A DNA stretch of 61,515 bases from CAYFLR01 sp964343805 (GCA_964343805.1 CAYFLR010000034.1:1-61515); one strand, 5' to 3'; numbered from the stretch's first letter, positions 17,629-28,032 are shown. Program-made: numbers and translations. The notes: generated from the sequence alone by a model not told the origin.

Positions 17629-19813
17629 ATCAATCGAAGACCATCCAAAACTTCAAAACCAAGATCTCGAATTCCCCCCAAGAAAAAACGCAAAGAACCT
17701 TCTCAGAATAAGAATACTAGGAATTTTGAAGCGGAAGTTCTCCATCTAAAAGATATTGATATTAATATCCCCAATAGACCCTTTTCACCCGATGCTTGGC
17801 AACTTAAATGCCTGGAAATACTAAAAAATGAGAACTCACTCTTTCTCCACGCCCCCACCTCAGCAGGGAAAACCTTTGTAGCAGAAGAACACATAAAAAG
17901 TATTTGGAAGAAAAATAGAGAGGCCAAAATCTATTACACCACTCCCATAAAATCGCTATCCAATGATAAATACAGGGAATTTCAAGATTTATTTGGCACT
18001 TCTCAGGTGGGAATATCCACCGGTGATATAAAAGAGAAGCAGGGAGCTCCCTTGGTCATTATGACCCAAGAGATCCTCTTTCAAATCCTTTCGGATCATA
18101 CCGAGGAGAGACAAGCCACTTTTATAGTCATTGACGAATGGCAATTTATTGCAGACCCAGAAAGAGGACGAAACTGGGAATTTGCCTTTATTCTTATTGC
18201 CCAGAGGAACATTCAATTTTTAGCCGCCACTGCAACCGTGGACAATCTACATGAAATTCAGAGCTGGCTCCAAAGTATNNNNNNNNNNCCAAAGACCCAT
18301 CAAAACTTATCACCATCAAAAACGGCCGGTTCATATAAAAGACATTATACTAGAAAAAGACAAAGCCTTAGTGATGCCCTCCCGCAGAGAGTACGAGGGT
18401 TCTAAAGTTAGGCACACCGAACTCTCCTCTATTTTGAAATCCATCGATACTTTGCGCCTGTTTCCCACTATATTTTTTGTAGGAACTCGCCAAAGAATAG
18501 CCCAAGCATTTACTTATATAAACCATCACGCCTCACTGCTCCCAGAGCAAGATAGGCAAAATATCTTGGAAGGTTTAACCAAAAGTCATCTCTCAGCTGA
18601 AAACTTACGACCGGATCTGAGAGAAGCCATTTTAAAAAGAGGCTTAGGGTATTATCATGCAGGACTCTCCTACAGTGAAAAACTCTGCATCGAGGTGCTG
18701 GCGAAAGGAAGGCTCTTGAAATTCCTCGTGAGCACCAGTGCAATCTGTGTGGGGGTCAACTTTGCTATGCGCAGTGGCATTTTTTTAGATATTGAACGGG
18801 GAGGCAAAGAAGGCAAAGAGAAATTCAGTGATATTGAAGTCAGGCAAATGTTAGGACGACTGGGAAGAAGAGGATATGATCCGTTTGGTTATAACATCGT
18901 TAATCTCTACCCTTGCTTTCTCTATAGCGATGAATATCATGCCTGGCTCAAACCCATTCCAACCTTTGATCTCTTTGCCCTCTTAGGCATCTACAATTTA
19001 GTGGGGGAAGATTTTGAAAAGACCCGTCACTTTGTAGCCCACTCCTTTGAGCGTTGGAAGTTAAAAAACATAGGCACTCCTAAACCCAAACGCACCAAAG
19101 GAAGAAGGAAAAAAGGAGCTCGCCCCAAACAGCAAGAAGAAATCTATAATCTCTTCTCCCGGCTAAAGACACTCCGTTATATTGATAAGCAAGGAAGTAT
19201 CACCCCCTTAGGACGATGTGCTCTCCAGTTCGGTAACAAAATGGGGCTTTGTATTGCTGGTTTTGCAAGAAGCCGTCAGTTTAGCTATAAGTTACTGGCG
19301 GGATTGGGAGTGAATGCCAGGCAATTTAATGGCATGGCCCATAAAAATAGAAGTCCTGAGCTGTCTCCTCTATTTAAAGATCTCTACCATCATGATTACC
19401 CAGAAGAGTTTGATAAAATCACGATAGCAAGTAAAGCCAAGCGCCCCCGCAATCACCGTGGATTCAATAAAAAAGCTCATCAGTTTACTCTCAAAACACC
19501 TCCCAGCAAAACCATTGAGTATTATCGCTATTACAATATTAGCTGTGTAGAGGTGATTAAATTTGCTCTTAAATCCAGTGAACTCTCTGAAGTGCATAAA
19601 GAGTTTGGAGACCGTTGGCTGGATCACGGAGATTTAGAAAAAATCTTAATGAACTATATTCAAGTCCTCAGAAACACAGTTACCTTTTACGAAAAATACC
19701 CTAAAGATGCAGAACAGCTTAAAGGTTTTGAAAACCCAGCTATCCTAGATGATATCAGATGGGAACTTTCTATCCTGCAGGACCTACTCAAAGATCAACT
19801 AAGCCCTGTTTAA
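17629..19813 (+). CDS. Ski2/Mtr4-type DExH helicase (gap inside; ATC apparent start)
   Basis: Helicase motifs appear in order: a Q-like segment (SPDAWQLKCLE), Walker A APTSAGKT, motif II IDEWQF (a DExQ variant of the usual DEVH), motif III AATATV, the segment GYYHAGLS, motif V LVSTSAICVGVN and motif VI QMLGRLGRRGYD. The GRxGRxG arrangement is that of Ski2-like RNA helicases. The 10-N gap at 18279-18288 shifts the frame between the two RecA lobes. The open frame begins after a stop at 17584 and contains no ATG, GTG or TTG near a ribosome binding site; the codon six bases after AGGGAG is ATC at 17629. A very basic tail (PKPKRTKGRRKKGARPK) lies between lobes and C-terminus. It is likely to act on RNA. 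Confidence 0.75.
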
Positions 19814-19868
19814 GGGGTCTAATCTATGTTAGAATAATTATAACCATCAAAAAAACAAAGAGGTCAAA

Positions 19869-21080
19869 ATGAACAAATGGCTCCCTCTCATAGGGGGATG
19901 TTTTATTGCTCTTATTTTGTCTACATCTTGCCGTATGCGCAAAAATAAGAGTGAATTAGATACAGTTAAAATAAAGCAATCCGTGGCTAAAAAACAAGGT
20001 CCAGTGGGATTTTGTTGGGCATATACCCTCACAGCTTTTATTGAATCTATTTATTTAGAGCGAGAGGATGAAGAACTCGATCTTTCTGAGGAATATTTGG
20101 GTTTTTATCATTTTTATGAACAGCTCCTTTGGGTGGTCAAAGGAAAAACCCCACTTAAACGACTGGCAAAAATTAAAGAGGGCAGGAAAATAGAGCGTGG
20201 ATTTAAACTGCTTGCCAAAGCGGGTATCGTACCAGAAGAAATATTTCAACATAAATTCAAATCCCAACAACCCAAACCCCCTCTTGATTATCAACACCTA
20301 AAAAAGAAAGTGGTCAAACATTTTGAAGTACTCTTTCAAAATCAAAGTAAAGCAAAAGAATTCCAAAAAGATAAAGAGAAACTATTTTCAGAGTTAGCTC
20401 TGGTCTATGGGAAAAAGCCACCTAAAGTCAATGAACGATTTAAGTGGAAAGGAGAGGTTTATACCCCTCGCAAATTTTTTCAAAGATTGGGAGTTCTGCC
20501 AGAAAACTACACCAGTATCACCATCACTCCAGAAGATCAAAAAGGGCTAGAACTATTGAAGCACGCTCTGCTACAAAAAATACCTGTTCCCCTTTCTTAC
20601 CCTATTTTTTCTTTAGATCGTTATTTTAAAGGGTATCTCCACCCTCTTTATTGTCTCCCCCATCCTTGTGAACGAAAATTCCAACATGCTTCTTTAGTAG
20701 TAGATGTGATTACCATGGAAGGAAAGGCGGGGAAAATGTCTCATCAGGAATTGAAAAAAGCCGCTCTGCAGCCAGTAGAAGAGCTGATTTTAAAAAATTC
20801 GTCCGGCCCTCAAACCTTTTTATCGCAGGAGGGGGATCCTTTTTTTGATCGGGATAAAAATGAGGGAGGCTATTTAGTAATGACGAACAAAGGCAATCAA
20901 AATGGGACCGGTTCGTGCTATTCTACCCAATTGGTTTCTAGAGAATTCCCAGTCCCTTTAATTAATTTAGTTAGCAAGGCTCACTTCTTCATTATTTTCT
21001 GTATTATTCTCTTCACTATCTTGTTCATCTTCAGCAGCAAATGTTTGATAAATACAGCTAAGGATATCTCTTGTTTTTAA
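19869..21080 (+). CDS. Papain-like cysteine protease lipoprotein
   Basis: A lipoprotein signal peptide with Cys at residue 21 (STSC) is followed by the papain motif KKQGPVGFCWAYTLTAFIES, nucleophile Cys near 49, an acidic EEYLGFYH, His near 273 in FQHASLVVD and Asn near 310 in LKNSSG. The long insert between the halves (about residues 80-250) is charged and helical. The stop at 21080 gives a 114-bp overlap with the convergent S41 protease gene and a hydrophobic tail that is just its antisense. In the +1 frame from about 20900 a stop at 20959-20961 would remove the overlap, so a single-base error is likely. A good ribosome binding site (AGAGG) precedes the ATG. Confidence 0.7.
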   Translation: MNKWLPLIGGCFIALILSTSCRMRKNKSELDTVKIKQSVAKKQGPVGFCWAYTLTAFIESIYLEREDEELDLSEEYLGFYHFYEQLLWVVKGKTPLKRLAKIKEGRKIERGFKLLAKAGIVPEEIFQHKFKSQQPKPPLDYQHLKKKVVKHFEVLFQNQSKAKEFQKDKEKLFSELALVYGKKPPKVNERFKWKGEVYTPRKFFQRLGVLPENYTSITITPEDQKGLELLKHALLQKIPVPLSYPIFSLDRYFKGYLHPLYCLPHPCERKFQHASLVVDVITMEGKAGKMSHQELKKAALQPVEELILKNSSGPQTFLSQEGDPFFDRDKNEGGYLVMTNKGNQNGTGSCYSTQLVSREFPVPLINLVSKAHFFIIFCIILFTILFIFSSKCLINTAKDISCF

Positions 21081-22865
21081 GACCTGAAAGTCTCCTGTTT
21101 TATCAGGATTTTGATAACGCTCAGTAGCAAACCCGGTTTGAATGGAGCAGTGTTCTAAATAATCAATGGCCCACTCTCGGTTTTCAGGAGCATCAAAAGG
21201 AAGAATCATTTGAGCTTTGGGATAAGCTTCTGCGTATAGATATTTTTCTTTAAAACTATCACTGTCCATCTCAGAAAAGGGGTCAAACTCGGCTTCAAAA
21301 TCAGGCTCTACACCCACCAAGTGATTACTCCATACTTTCTCTCCTGACTCAAAAAAGAACTGAGCGTCAGTGTAGAAGAGCAAGATTTTCTCAGCATTAT
21401 CTAAATCAAAAGGAAATAGTGATTCGTTTTTCATAATCAATGGACGCCCTGTTTGCCTCACACCTTTACCAAAAGAGGTCTCTCCTAAAACAAATCCTCT
21501 TTTAATATTCTGAACAGTGCCTGAAACCATTTCAGAAGCAGAAGCAGAGCTGCCATTGATAAGCACGGTGAGAACAAAACCAAATGCTTGTTCAAATTGA
21601 GCACTGATCGTTTCTCCCTCATTAGGCTCTCTGAGGCCTCCGTTTTCTGCTGGGAGAGGATTACGGAAACTAACTAAGTCTTGTTTCCCTGAAACAAGCA
21701 TCGTCACCATGCACTCCGCATTCTGAACATGACCGCCTGGATTGGAACGTAGGTCTAAAATGAGACCCTTTACATTTTGAGATTCTAAATCAAGCAGGGT
21801 TCGATAAAACTTCAAACAGAATTGCCCGGGAGGTGGCATAAAACTTGATACCACGAGATGAGCTGTCTTTATAGGTTCTCCATCCATTTCTCCATCTTCA
21901 AAAATATCCTGAACAAAGAGATAATCAGTAGTGACTTTACGTCTTACCAAGTTCATTAAGATGAGTTCTTCACGGCCTTTTCTCTTTACCCAGAGATGAA
22001 GTCCGGTATCAGCCTCTCCGACTATTAGATCGAGAGAAGAACGAAAGTCCATATTAGCAGGTGTTACATCCACTGGAGTTTCAACATCTTGTCCGATTTT
22101 TTGGATAATGTCGCCAGGAATAAGTCCGGCTTCTTTTGCAGGAGAATCATTATAAACACGAAAGATTTGAATCCCTTCCTCATGACGGCTCAGCATAGCT
22201 CCCATCCCAACCAAGGAATCTTTTTCATCAGGTTGATCTTCCTGATATTCAGCAATACTTACAATATGGGCATGAGGATCAATAACCTGTAGATAACCAT
22301 TAAAAAGCTGAGCGCTTAAATTACTTTGCTCCTCCTCTGAAAGTGTATTTACCAGGTTTTTTTCTATCCAATCAATGAGCTGATTAAAATCGATGTTCTT
22401 ACGATTTTCTTGTTCGAAGTGGGTTTGCCAGAAATCAAAGCGACTTTTAGCAAATAGAGCCATTTGGTTATAGAGAGACTCCATGGAGACCATCTCATCA
22501 GAATTTTTGGCGACCAACTGAACAGCTCCAAAATCCTCAAAGACTTCACCATACTTAACAGGAAGATCTGAACTCGTGCTTTCGATTAATTGTGAGCTAG
22601 ATAGAATAAGCGCTGGCTTATGCATGGCAAGAGCTGTATCAATCAAGCCCACACATTGAATTAATATTTGCAGCTGCTTTTTACTCTGCTCATCACCGTA
22701 ACAAAAGGAAGTGGTAATATTTTTCTTAACTTGATCAAAATTAAGGCCAACTTCATGCCAGTAGGAAGGAGTTTCTTCACCACTGGTTTCAGCATAGAGA
22801 GATAGAGTTTGCAAAGATAACCCTATCACCATGACAAGGACAAAATAGATTGGCCTGGAATTCAT
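20967..22865 (-). CDS. S41 C-terminal processing peptidase with PDZ domain
   Basis: A signal peptide (MNSRPIYFVLVMVIGLSL) and an N-terminal helical region lead to a PDZ domain (IFRVYNDSPAKEAGLIPGD) and the S41 catalytic domain: GLILDLRSNPGGHVQNAE, Ser near 440 in GSSASASEM and Lys near 465 in SFGKGVRQ. This is the Ser-Lys dyad of CtpA/Prc-type proteases, which trim or destroy periplasmic proteins. The tail is acidic and Asn-rich. GGGAG precedes the ATG by six bases. Length (632) is close to Gram-negative tail-specific proteases. Confidence 0.88.
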   Translation of the reverse strand: MNSRPIYFVLVMVIGLSLQTLSLYAETSGEETPSYWHEVGLNFDQVKKNITTSFCYGDEQSKKQLQILIQCVGLIDTALAMHKPALILSSSQLIESTSSDLPVKYGEVFEDFGAVQLVAKNSDEMVSMESLYNQMALFAKSRFDFWQTHFEQENRKNIDFNQLIDWIEKNLVNTLSEEEQSNLSAQLFNGYLQVIDPHAHIVSIAEYQEDQPDEKDSLVGMGAMLSRHEEGIQIFRVYNDSPAKEAGLIPGDIIQKIGQDVETPVDVTPANMDFRSSLDLIVGEADTGLHLWVKRKGREELILMNLVRRKVTTDYLFVQDIFEDGEMDGEPIKTAHLVVSSFMPPPGQFCLKFYRTLLDLESQNVKGLILDLRSNPGGHVQNAECMVTMLVSGKQDLVSFRNPLPAENGGLREPNEGETISAQFEQAFGFVLTVLINGSSASASEMVSGTVQNIKRGFVLGETSFGKGVRQTGRPLIMKNESLFPFDLDNAEKILLFYTDAQFFFESGEKVWSNHLVGVEPDFEAEFDPFSEMDSDSFKEKYLYAEAYPKAQMILPFDAPENREWAIDYLEHCSIQTGFATERYQNPDKTGDFQVLKTRDILSCIYQTFAAEDEQDSEENNTENNEEVSLAN

Positions 22866-23059
22866 ACAATTCTCCCTTATTACTTAAGTATTACCACACA
22901 AGTAGGACTCGTAAAATCTTGTAGTAAAAGAGTTTTTATTAATTATTTATCATTTTGTCAATTAAATTTTTAAGATAAAAACAAATAACATAGGTAACTA
23001 ACTAATATATTTGGGTTTAATTTTTGACTGACTAGCCAATTTTATAAATAGTAGGGGCA

Positions 23060-23929
23060 CTAATCAGATTCAACCTGAACTTTCAAGATGCTCTCTAACT
23101 GCTCACGAGAAAAATTATACTCAGACTTACAGTACTGACAGGTGGTGGTAATAGAACCCTCTTCTTTGAGAATATTCATAATATCTTTGGCGGGTAAACT
23201 AGCTAATCCTCGTTCAAAGGTCTCATGACTGCATGAACAGACAAACTGAGTCTTTTCTTTTAAAATAGGCTTGCCTAAAGGAGTTAAGAAGTTTTCTAAT
23301 AGGAGGCTGGGGGAATCGACACTCTTAATAAAGGTAGAGTTAAAATTTTCCACCTCTTTCAATCGTGTTTGATATTGATTGAATTCCTCTAAAAGAGGAC
23401 CGGGGAGCTTTTGTAAAATAACCCCACCTGCAAAAGTCAATTGATTGTTATCATCAAAGGTCACCACCAGACGACAATAGGATGGAACTTGAGCAGATTG
23501 TAAATAGTAATAGTCAATGGCCTCTTCTAAATTTCCCCCCTTAAAATCTATAAAACTTTTACTAGGCTCCTTGGTTTTATGGGAAGCACGAATGGATTGA
23601 ATATCAATGCGATGAAAGCAGCCGGGAAACTCCGATTGAGCGTAGGGTAAATTATTTGGACCATAGCCTCTAATCTGCCCTAGACAGTTAGCCTCACTTA
23701 CAAAAGCCCATTTCTCATCAAAGATAAACTTAACATTGAGAGTTTCAAATACATTTTGAAAACTTGCCATCAACACCGCAGCCGTAAGGCTTTTACCCAT
23801 TAAGTAGGCAGCTAACCCCTCTGGTTTATGGATATCTAAAGCAGCCTGGACCACACTGGTGCATTCACAAGAATGGAGGGTCACAGATGTTTTATCATCA
23901 ATTAGGTAGAATATATGGTTGTTTGACAT
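23060..23929 (-). CDS. hslO: Redox-regulated chaperone Hsp33
   Basis: Hsp33 holds unfolded proteins under oxidative stress when its zinc is lost and its Cys form disulfides. The 289-residue sequence has the family fold (SEANCLGQIRGYGPNN, LTFAGGVILQKLPG) and both zinc motifs, C-S-C near 231 and C-x-x-C near 264. It is divergent from pfp with about 78 bp between the start codons. Confidence 0.95.
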   Translation of the reverse strand: MSNNHIFYLIDDKTSVTLHSCECTSVVQAALDIHKPEGLAAYLMGKSLTAAVLMASFQNVFETLNVKFIFDEKWAFVSEANCLGQIRGYGPNNLPYAQSEFPGCFHRIDIQSIRASHKTKEPSKSFIDFKGGNLEEAIDYYYLQSAQVPSYCRLVVTFDDNNQLTFAGGVILQKLPGPLLEEFNQYQTRLKEVENFNSTFIKSVDSPSLLLENFLTPLGKPILKEKTQFVCSCSHETFERGLASLPAKDIMNILKEEGSITTTCQYCKSEYNFSREQLESILKVQVESD

Positions 23930-24007
23930 TGACTTTAAATCTCCCGTCTGTAAATATTACAAACCGATCACATTAAGAATTTTCTCTCTTACCATAAAGG
24001 AGCTACT

Positions 24008-25672
24008 ATGACAACGATTAGCAACTTGCAAAATGAACGTATAAAATATCAGCCTAAAGTGCCCAAAGTTCTAAAAGAGAACTTACAGCATTTAAATATC
24101 CAAGAAGAAAGCACCAGTGAAGATACTAACAGTGATTCTCCTGTAAAAGACCTATTTCCCAACCTCTTTGGGTTGCCCTTAATTAAATTCTCCGGCAATA
24201 GTGACAGTAACCCTTCTCCCTCCAAAGCCCTTATAATTGGTGTTGTATTATCAGGTGGACAGGCTCCCGGTGGCCATAATGTCATTGGTGGACTTTTTGA
24301 TGCGGTTAAGAAGCTGAATCCCAATAGCATCCTCCATGGTTTCCTTGGTGGACCATCTGGAATTCTAGAAAAAGATTATATTACAATTACCGATGAAATC
24401 ATCTCCCATCATCGTAACACAGGGGGATTTGATATGATCGGAAGTGGTCGAACCAAAATAGAAAGTGCAGAACAATTCGCTACCTGCAAAAAAGTAGTAC
24501 AAGAGATGGAATTGGATGGTCTGGTTGTGATTGGAGGAGATGATTCAAATACCAATGCCGGTTTGCTTGCCGAATATTTTAAGAAAGAGAAGGTTAACTG
24601 TAACGTGATTGGTGTTCCTAAAACCATTGATGGTGACCTTAAGACTGATAAAATCCCCGTCTCCTTTGGGTTTGATACCGCTACCAAAGTATACTCCTAT
24701 CTGGTAGGAAATATCGGACGTGACGTACTTTCCGCCAAAAAATACTGGCACTTTATTCGACTCATGGGTCGTTCTGCCAGCCATATCGCTTTGGAAGTAG
24801 CATTGCAAACTCGTCCAAATATCACTCTCATATCCGAAGAAGTATTAGAAAAGAAAATGACTCTTTCAGAGTTAACCGAATCTATCGTAAAAACTATTAT
24901 GCTGCGCGCTGCTGAAGGCCGAAACTACGGAACCGCATTGATTCCAGAAGGACTTATCGAGTTTATTCCAGAAGTTAAGACTCTTATCGCCGAAATTAAT
25001 GATCTACTCTCTGCCAAAGCAGAAGAGTTTCAAAGCTATGGCAGCCTCAAAGAGCAAGTGGAATTTGTTCGTGGACAGCTTTCCAAAGATGCAGAACCTG
25101 TTTACACTTTCCTACCTGAAAATATTCAAACCCAGCTCATTCTAGATCGTGATCCTCATGGCAACGTCCAAGTTTCACGCATCGAGACAGAGAAGCTTTT
25201 GATCAGTTTAGTCGAAAAGAGATTAAGCGAACTCAAAGAGCAAGGTCAATTTAAAGGTAAATTCTCTGCAGTTAACCATTTCTTTGGCTACGAAGGACGT
25301 TGCGCTTTTCCTTCTAACTTTGACGCCGAATACACCTATGCTTTAGGAATGACCGCGGCTTCTCTCCTTAACCAAGGCTACACTGGTTACATGGCGAGTG
25401 TCACCAACCTGGCTGAAGGAAATGAAAACTGGGAATGTGGCGGTGTCCCTCTCACATCCATGATGACGATCGAAAGAAGACACGGTGAAGACAAGCCGGT
25501 TATAGAGAAAGCTTTAGTTAAAGCAGACGGCAAACCTTTCCAAACTCTCTTAGAAAACCGAGAAAGCTGGGCTCATGAAGACCAATACATGTCCCCAGGA
25601 CCTATCCAATACTTTGGACCCAGTGTTGTTATGGATCAAATCAACAAAACTTTAGAATTAGAATTACAATAG
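24008..25672 (+). CDS. pfp: Pyrophosphate-dependent 6-phosphofructokinase (long form)
   Basis: Phosphorylates fructose 6-phosphate with PPi, reversibly, in glycolysis and gluconeogenesis. The motifs GVVLSGGQAPGGHNV, GGDDSNTNAG, PKTIDGDL (the TIDxD loop) and MGRSASHIALE are those of the PFP family; the D of GGDD identifies the PPi form rather than the ATP form. At 554 residues it is the long form, close to the plant and spirochaete type. AAAGGAG lies five bases before ATG. No ATP-dependent enzyme is visible in the window. Confidence 0.95.
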   Translation: MTTISNLQNERIKYQPKVPKVLKENLQHLNIQEESTSEDTNSDSPVKDLFPNLFGLPLIKFSGNSDSNPSPSKALIIGVVLSGGQAPGGHNVIGGLFDAVKKLNPNSILHGFLGGPSGILEKDYITITDEIISHHRNTGGFDMIGSGRTKIESAEQFATCKKVVQEMELDGLVVIGGDDSNTNAGLLAEYFKKEKVNCNVIGVPKTIDGDLKTDKIPVSFGFDTATKVYSYLVGNIGRDVLSAKKYWHFIRLMGRSASHIALEVALQTRPNITLISEEVLEKKMTLSELTESIVKTIMLRAAEGRNYGTALIPEGLIEFIPEVKTLIAEINDLLSAKAEEFQSYGSLKEQVEFVRGQLSKDAEPVYTFLPENIQTQLILDRDPHGNVQVSRIETEKLLISLVEKRLSELKEQGQFKGKFSAVNHFFGYEGRCAFPSNFDAEYTYALGMTAASLLNQGYTGYMASVTNLAEGNENWECGGVPLTSMMTIERRHGEDKPVIEKALVKADGKPFQTLLENRESWAHEDQYMSPGPIQYFGPSVVMDQINKTLELELQ

Positions 25673-25681
25673 AGAAACAGT

Positions 25682-25710
25682 CCTCGGCTGGTTTTATCAA
25701 TCAGCTGAGG
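25682..25710. terminator. Hairpin between convergent pfp and histidine kinase
   Basis: CCTCGGCTG pairs with CAGCTGAGG (one G-T wobble) around an 11-nt loop. There is no U-tract, so termination from either side is only probable. Confidence 0.5.
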
Positions 25711-25712
25711 GC

Positions 25713-27602
25713 TTAAGTTAAACTGGTAGGAATGGTAAAATAGAAAGTACTGCCAACTCCAACCTCACTCACCACACCTAACTGACCTTTATGCTCTTTG
25801 ATAATATGCTTACATATAGGCAGTCCCAATCCGGTTCCAGGGGGCTTATCGGTTAAAGTATCTCCTAATTGTTTAAATTTATCAAAAACCTGATCTTTAT
25901 ATTCAGCAGGGATACCGATTCCGGTATCAGTGACCTCAACCTTTACAAAGTCTTTGACCTTTTGAACCGACATCTTAATACTTCCCTTGGGAGTATATTT
26001 GATAGCATTAGAAAGTAAGTTAATTACTACTTGAATAATACGATCTCGATCGCACATTACCTCTGGTAAATCATCAGGTATGATGGTTTCTAAGCTAAGG
26101 CCCTTATTCTCGACGAGATAAGATACGGCTTTCGCCCCATCATTCAGGACTTTCGTTAGATCGTGAGATTGAATATCCCACTCAAACTTCCCCGCTTCCA
26201 TTTTAGAAATATCTAATACATCGTTGATAATAGAGGTCAAGCGGATGGATTCAGAAATAATAATTTCTGCATTATCAGAAATGCGATTGATCGTTTTTCT
26301 TGGCTTACTTTCTAGAGTGGACTCAAGATCTCTAAGCAGGCTAAGCGACTTTTTTCTAATAATTTTAGAAAAACCCAATATGGAAGTGAGGGGAGTTCTT
26401 AGCTCATGAGAGACAGTAGCTAAAAATGCAGTCTTCATTTTATCTAGTTGCTGCAGATCTTGATTGGCCTTTTTCAGTTCTTCAGTTTGCCGTTTTATTT
26501 TTTCTTCGGCTTCTTTACGCTCAATAATACCCACAAATGGACTGGTAACTGCGGAATAAAAATCTTCAATTTCAAGATTTAAATTATGCCCGTCTTTTAA
26601 ATAGACCAATAAAAGAGAGAGGAGTTTTCGCTTGGAAACGATTGGAATAACATACTGTACATAAGGTTCAATATTACTCTCCTCTTGATGACACCAAGGG
26701 TCACTATCAGCAGAGCAAAGAATATTTCCTTTTAAAGTTTCTTTGATGGAGGGAAACTCTTTAAAAGAAAGACTCTCGTTTAAGGAAAGAGAACGATCAC
26801 CCAACTGTCCAGCAATCAAATTCAAAGTTTTCTCTTTGTTGTCTGCCGTATAAAAAGCCCCCATGGAAAGAATGGAATCAAACTGAGAGATGGCAGAATG
26901 AATGATGATTTGCAAAGCCTCCTTAAACATCTCTTGATAGGTTATCTTAAGATTAGAAAGCTGCTGAATTGAATAGAGGGTTTTATGCAAATGAAGCAAA
27001 GATTGACTGGCTTCATGTAAAAATGAAGATTTTCTTACCTGCTGCAAGGCTTCATCTTTTTGTAATCTTAAAGCCAACATATCTAAAGTATAGGACAGTT
27101 GTTTGCCAAGCAGTTCAAGCAAGGAATTCAGTTCAACAGAAAGAGACTTTCCCCATAAAATCATTGTCCCAATGACTTTTCCTTCGGACATAAAGGGAGC
27201 GGCAAGAACGGAATCTTCATCCCATTCACATAAATGGGACATCAGCTCAGCCTCGGGTTCATAACTATTTAAAAGGCTAACTAAGCTCTTTTCTATTGGG
27301 GAATGATCACTATTTTCCGGTGTTATTAATGATTTCCCCCCCCACTTCAACATAAAGTAGGGAATCTGAAATATATCCCATGAGCTGGGTTTGGGTAGTT
27401 CTAGATTAGCAAAAAAGCTACTCAAGAAAAAGGCCTGATGAGGCACATGTTGATCAAAACAGATGAGAGAAAGATGGTAATCATCTCTAGAATTAAATAA
27501 ATTTATAAGCTCTTGATAAACCTGCCGGTCATGTTCACATGAGCGAAAAACCTCATCAATTTCACTCCAGCCAGGAAAAGTCGAATTTTGTTTGAGGTTC
27601 AT
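25713..27602 (-). CDS. Cytoplasmic sensor histidine kinase with GAF-type sensor
   Basis: There is no signal peptide or membrane span. Two GAF-like sensory regions (about 20-190 and 205-375) are followed by a coiled coil, a HisKA domain (phosphorylated His near 398 in ATVSHELRTPLTS) and an HATPase domain with N box NLLSNAIKYTP, G1 DTGIGIP and G2 GTGLGLPICK. No response regulator is adjacent, so the partner is elsewhere. The ATG at 27602 is preceded by AAGG. A run of eight G (27336-27343 as C8) within codons for Trp-Gly-Gly near residue 88 could vary by slippage. Confidence 0.88.
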   Translation of the reverse strand: MNLKQNSTFPGWSEIDEVFRSCEHDRQVYQELINLFNSRDDYHLSLICFDQHVPHQAFFLSSFFANLELPKPSSWDIFQIPYFMLKWGGKSLITPENSDHSPIEKSLVSLLNSYEPEAELMSHLCEWDEDSVLAAPFMSEGKVIGTMILWGKSLSVELNSLLELLGKQLSYTLDMLALRLQKDEALQQVRKSSFLHEASQSLLHLHKTLYSIQQLSNLKITYQEMFKEALQIIIHSAISQFDSILSMGAFYTADNKEKTLNLIAGQLGDRSLSLNESLSFKEFPSIKETLKGNILCSADSDPWCHQEESNIEPYVQYVIPIVSKRKLLSLLLVYLKDGHNLNLEIEDFYSAVTSPFVGIIERKEAEEKIKRQTEELKKANQDLQQLDKMKTAFLATVSHELRTPLTSILGFSKIIRKKSLSLLRDLESTLESKPRKTINRISDNAEIIISESIRLTSIINDVLDISKMEAGKFEWDIQSHDLTKVLNDGAKAVSYLVENKGLSLETIIPDDLPEVMCDRDRIIQVVINLLSNAIKYTPKGSIKMSVQKVKDFVKVEVTDTGIGIPAEYKDQVFDKFKQLGDTLTDKPPGTGLGLPICKHIIKEHKGQLGVVSEVGVGSTFYFTIPTSLT

Positions 27603-27747
27603 CAATTAACCTTAGATATTAGTTTGAAATTATAATATTTTATTATACTGCTCTAAGGAGAGAAAGTCAGTTAAGTTTTTTATTAAATAAGGAAAGGTTA
27701 AACGGACTCATTTTGAGACCGGCAAGAAAAAAGAGGACAGTCAGAGC

Positions 27748-27996
27748 CTAAGTAGAGGGACAGGCCAATATTTCCCAGTATCCACCGCCCGCATAATTTG
27801 AATCAAAAACAAAGTGACTGCTTGCAGCACCGGTGGGATAGTTAGAACACTTTTCTCCAACCCCTGGACATCCATAACATGGCTCAACTTCAATCAGTTC
27901 ATCAGGATTAGGGTTGCGATCACTGGCGGATAATTGATTTACGAATATCATTGCTAAAAATAAGATTAAAATCCTTAAAATATGAGATCGAATCAC
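27748..27996 (-). CDS. Small secreted Cys-containing protein
   Basis: The GTG at 27996 (VIRSHILRILILFLAMIFV) follows GGGGAAG and starts a signal peptide ending near LSASD. The mature part of about 60 residues has the pairs C-Y-G-C and two further Cys, with a Gly-rich end (NYAGGGYWEILAC). The frame runs upstream through the terminator of the preceding gene, which is why I did not use the longest start. Function unknown. Confidence 0.5.
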   Translation of the reverse strand: MIRSHILRILILFLAMIFVNQLSASDRNPNPDELIEVEPCYGCPGVGEKCSNYPTGAASSHFVFDSNYAGGGYWEILACPST

Positions 27997-28032
27997 TTTC
28001 TTCCCCACTTGTAATTGATAAAAACGAAAAAA

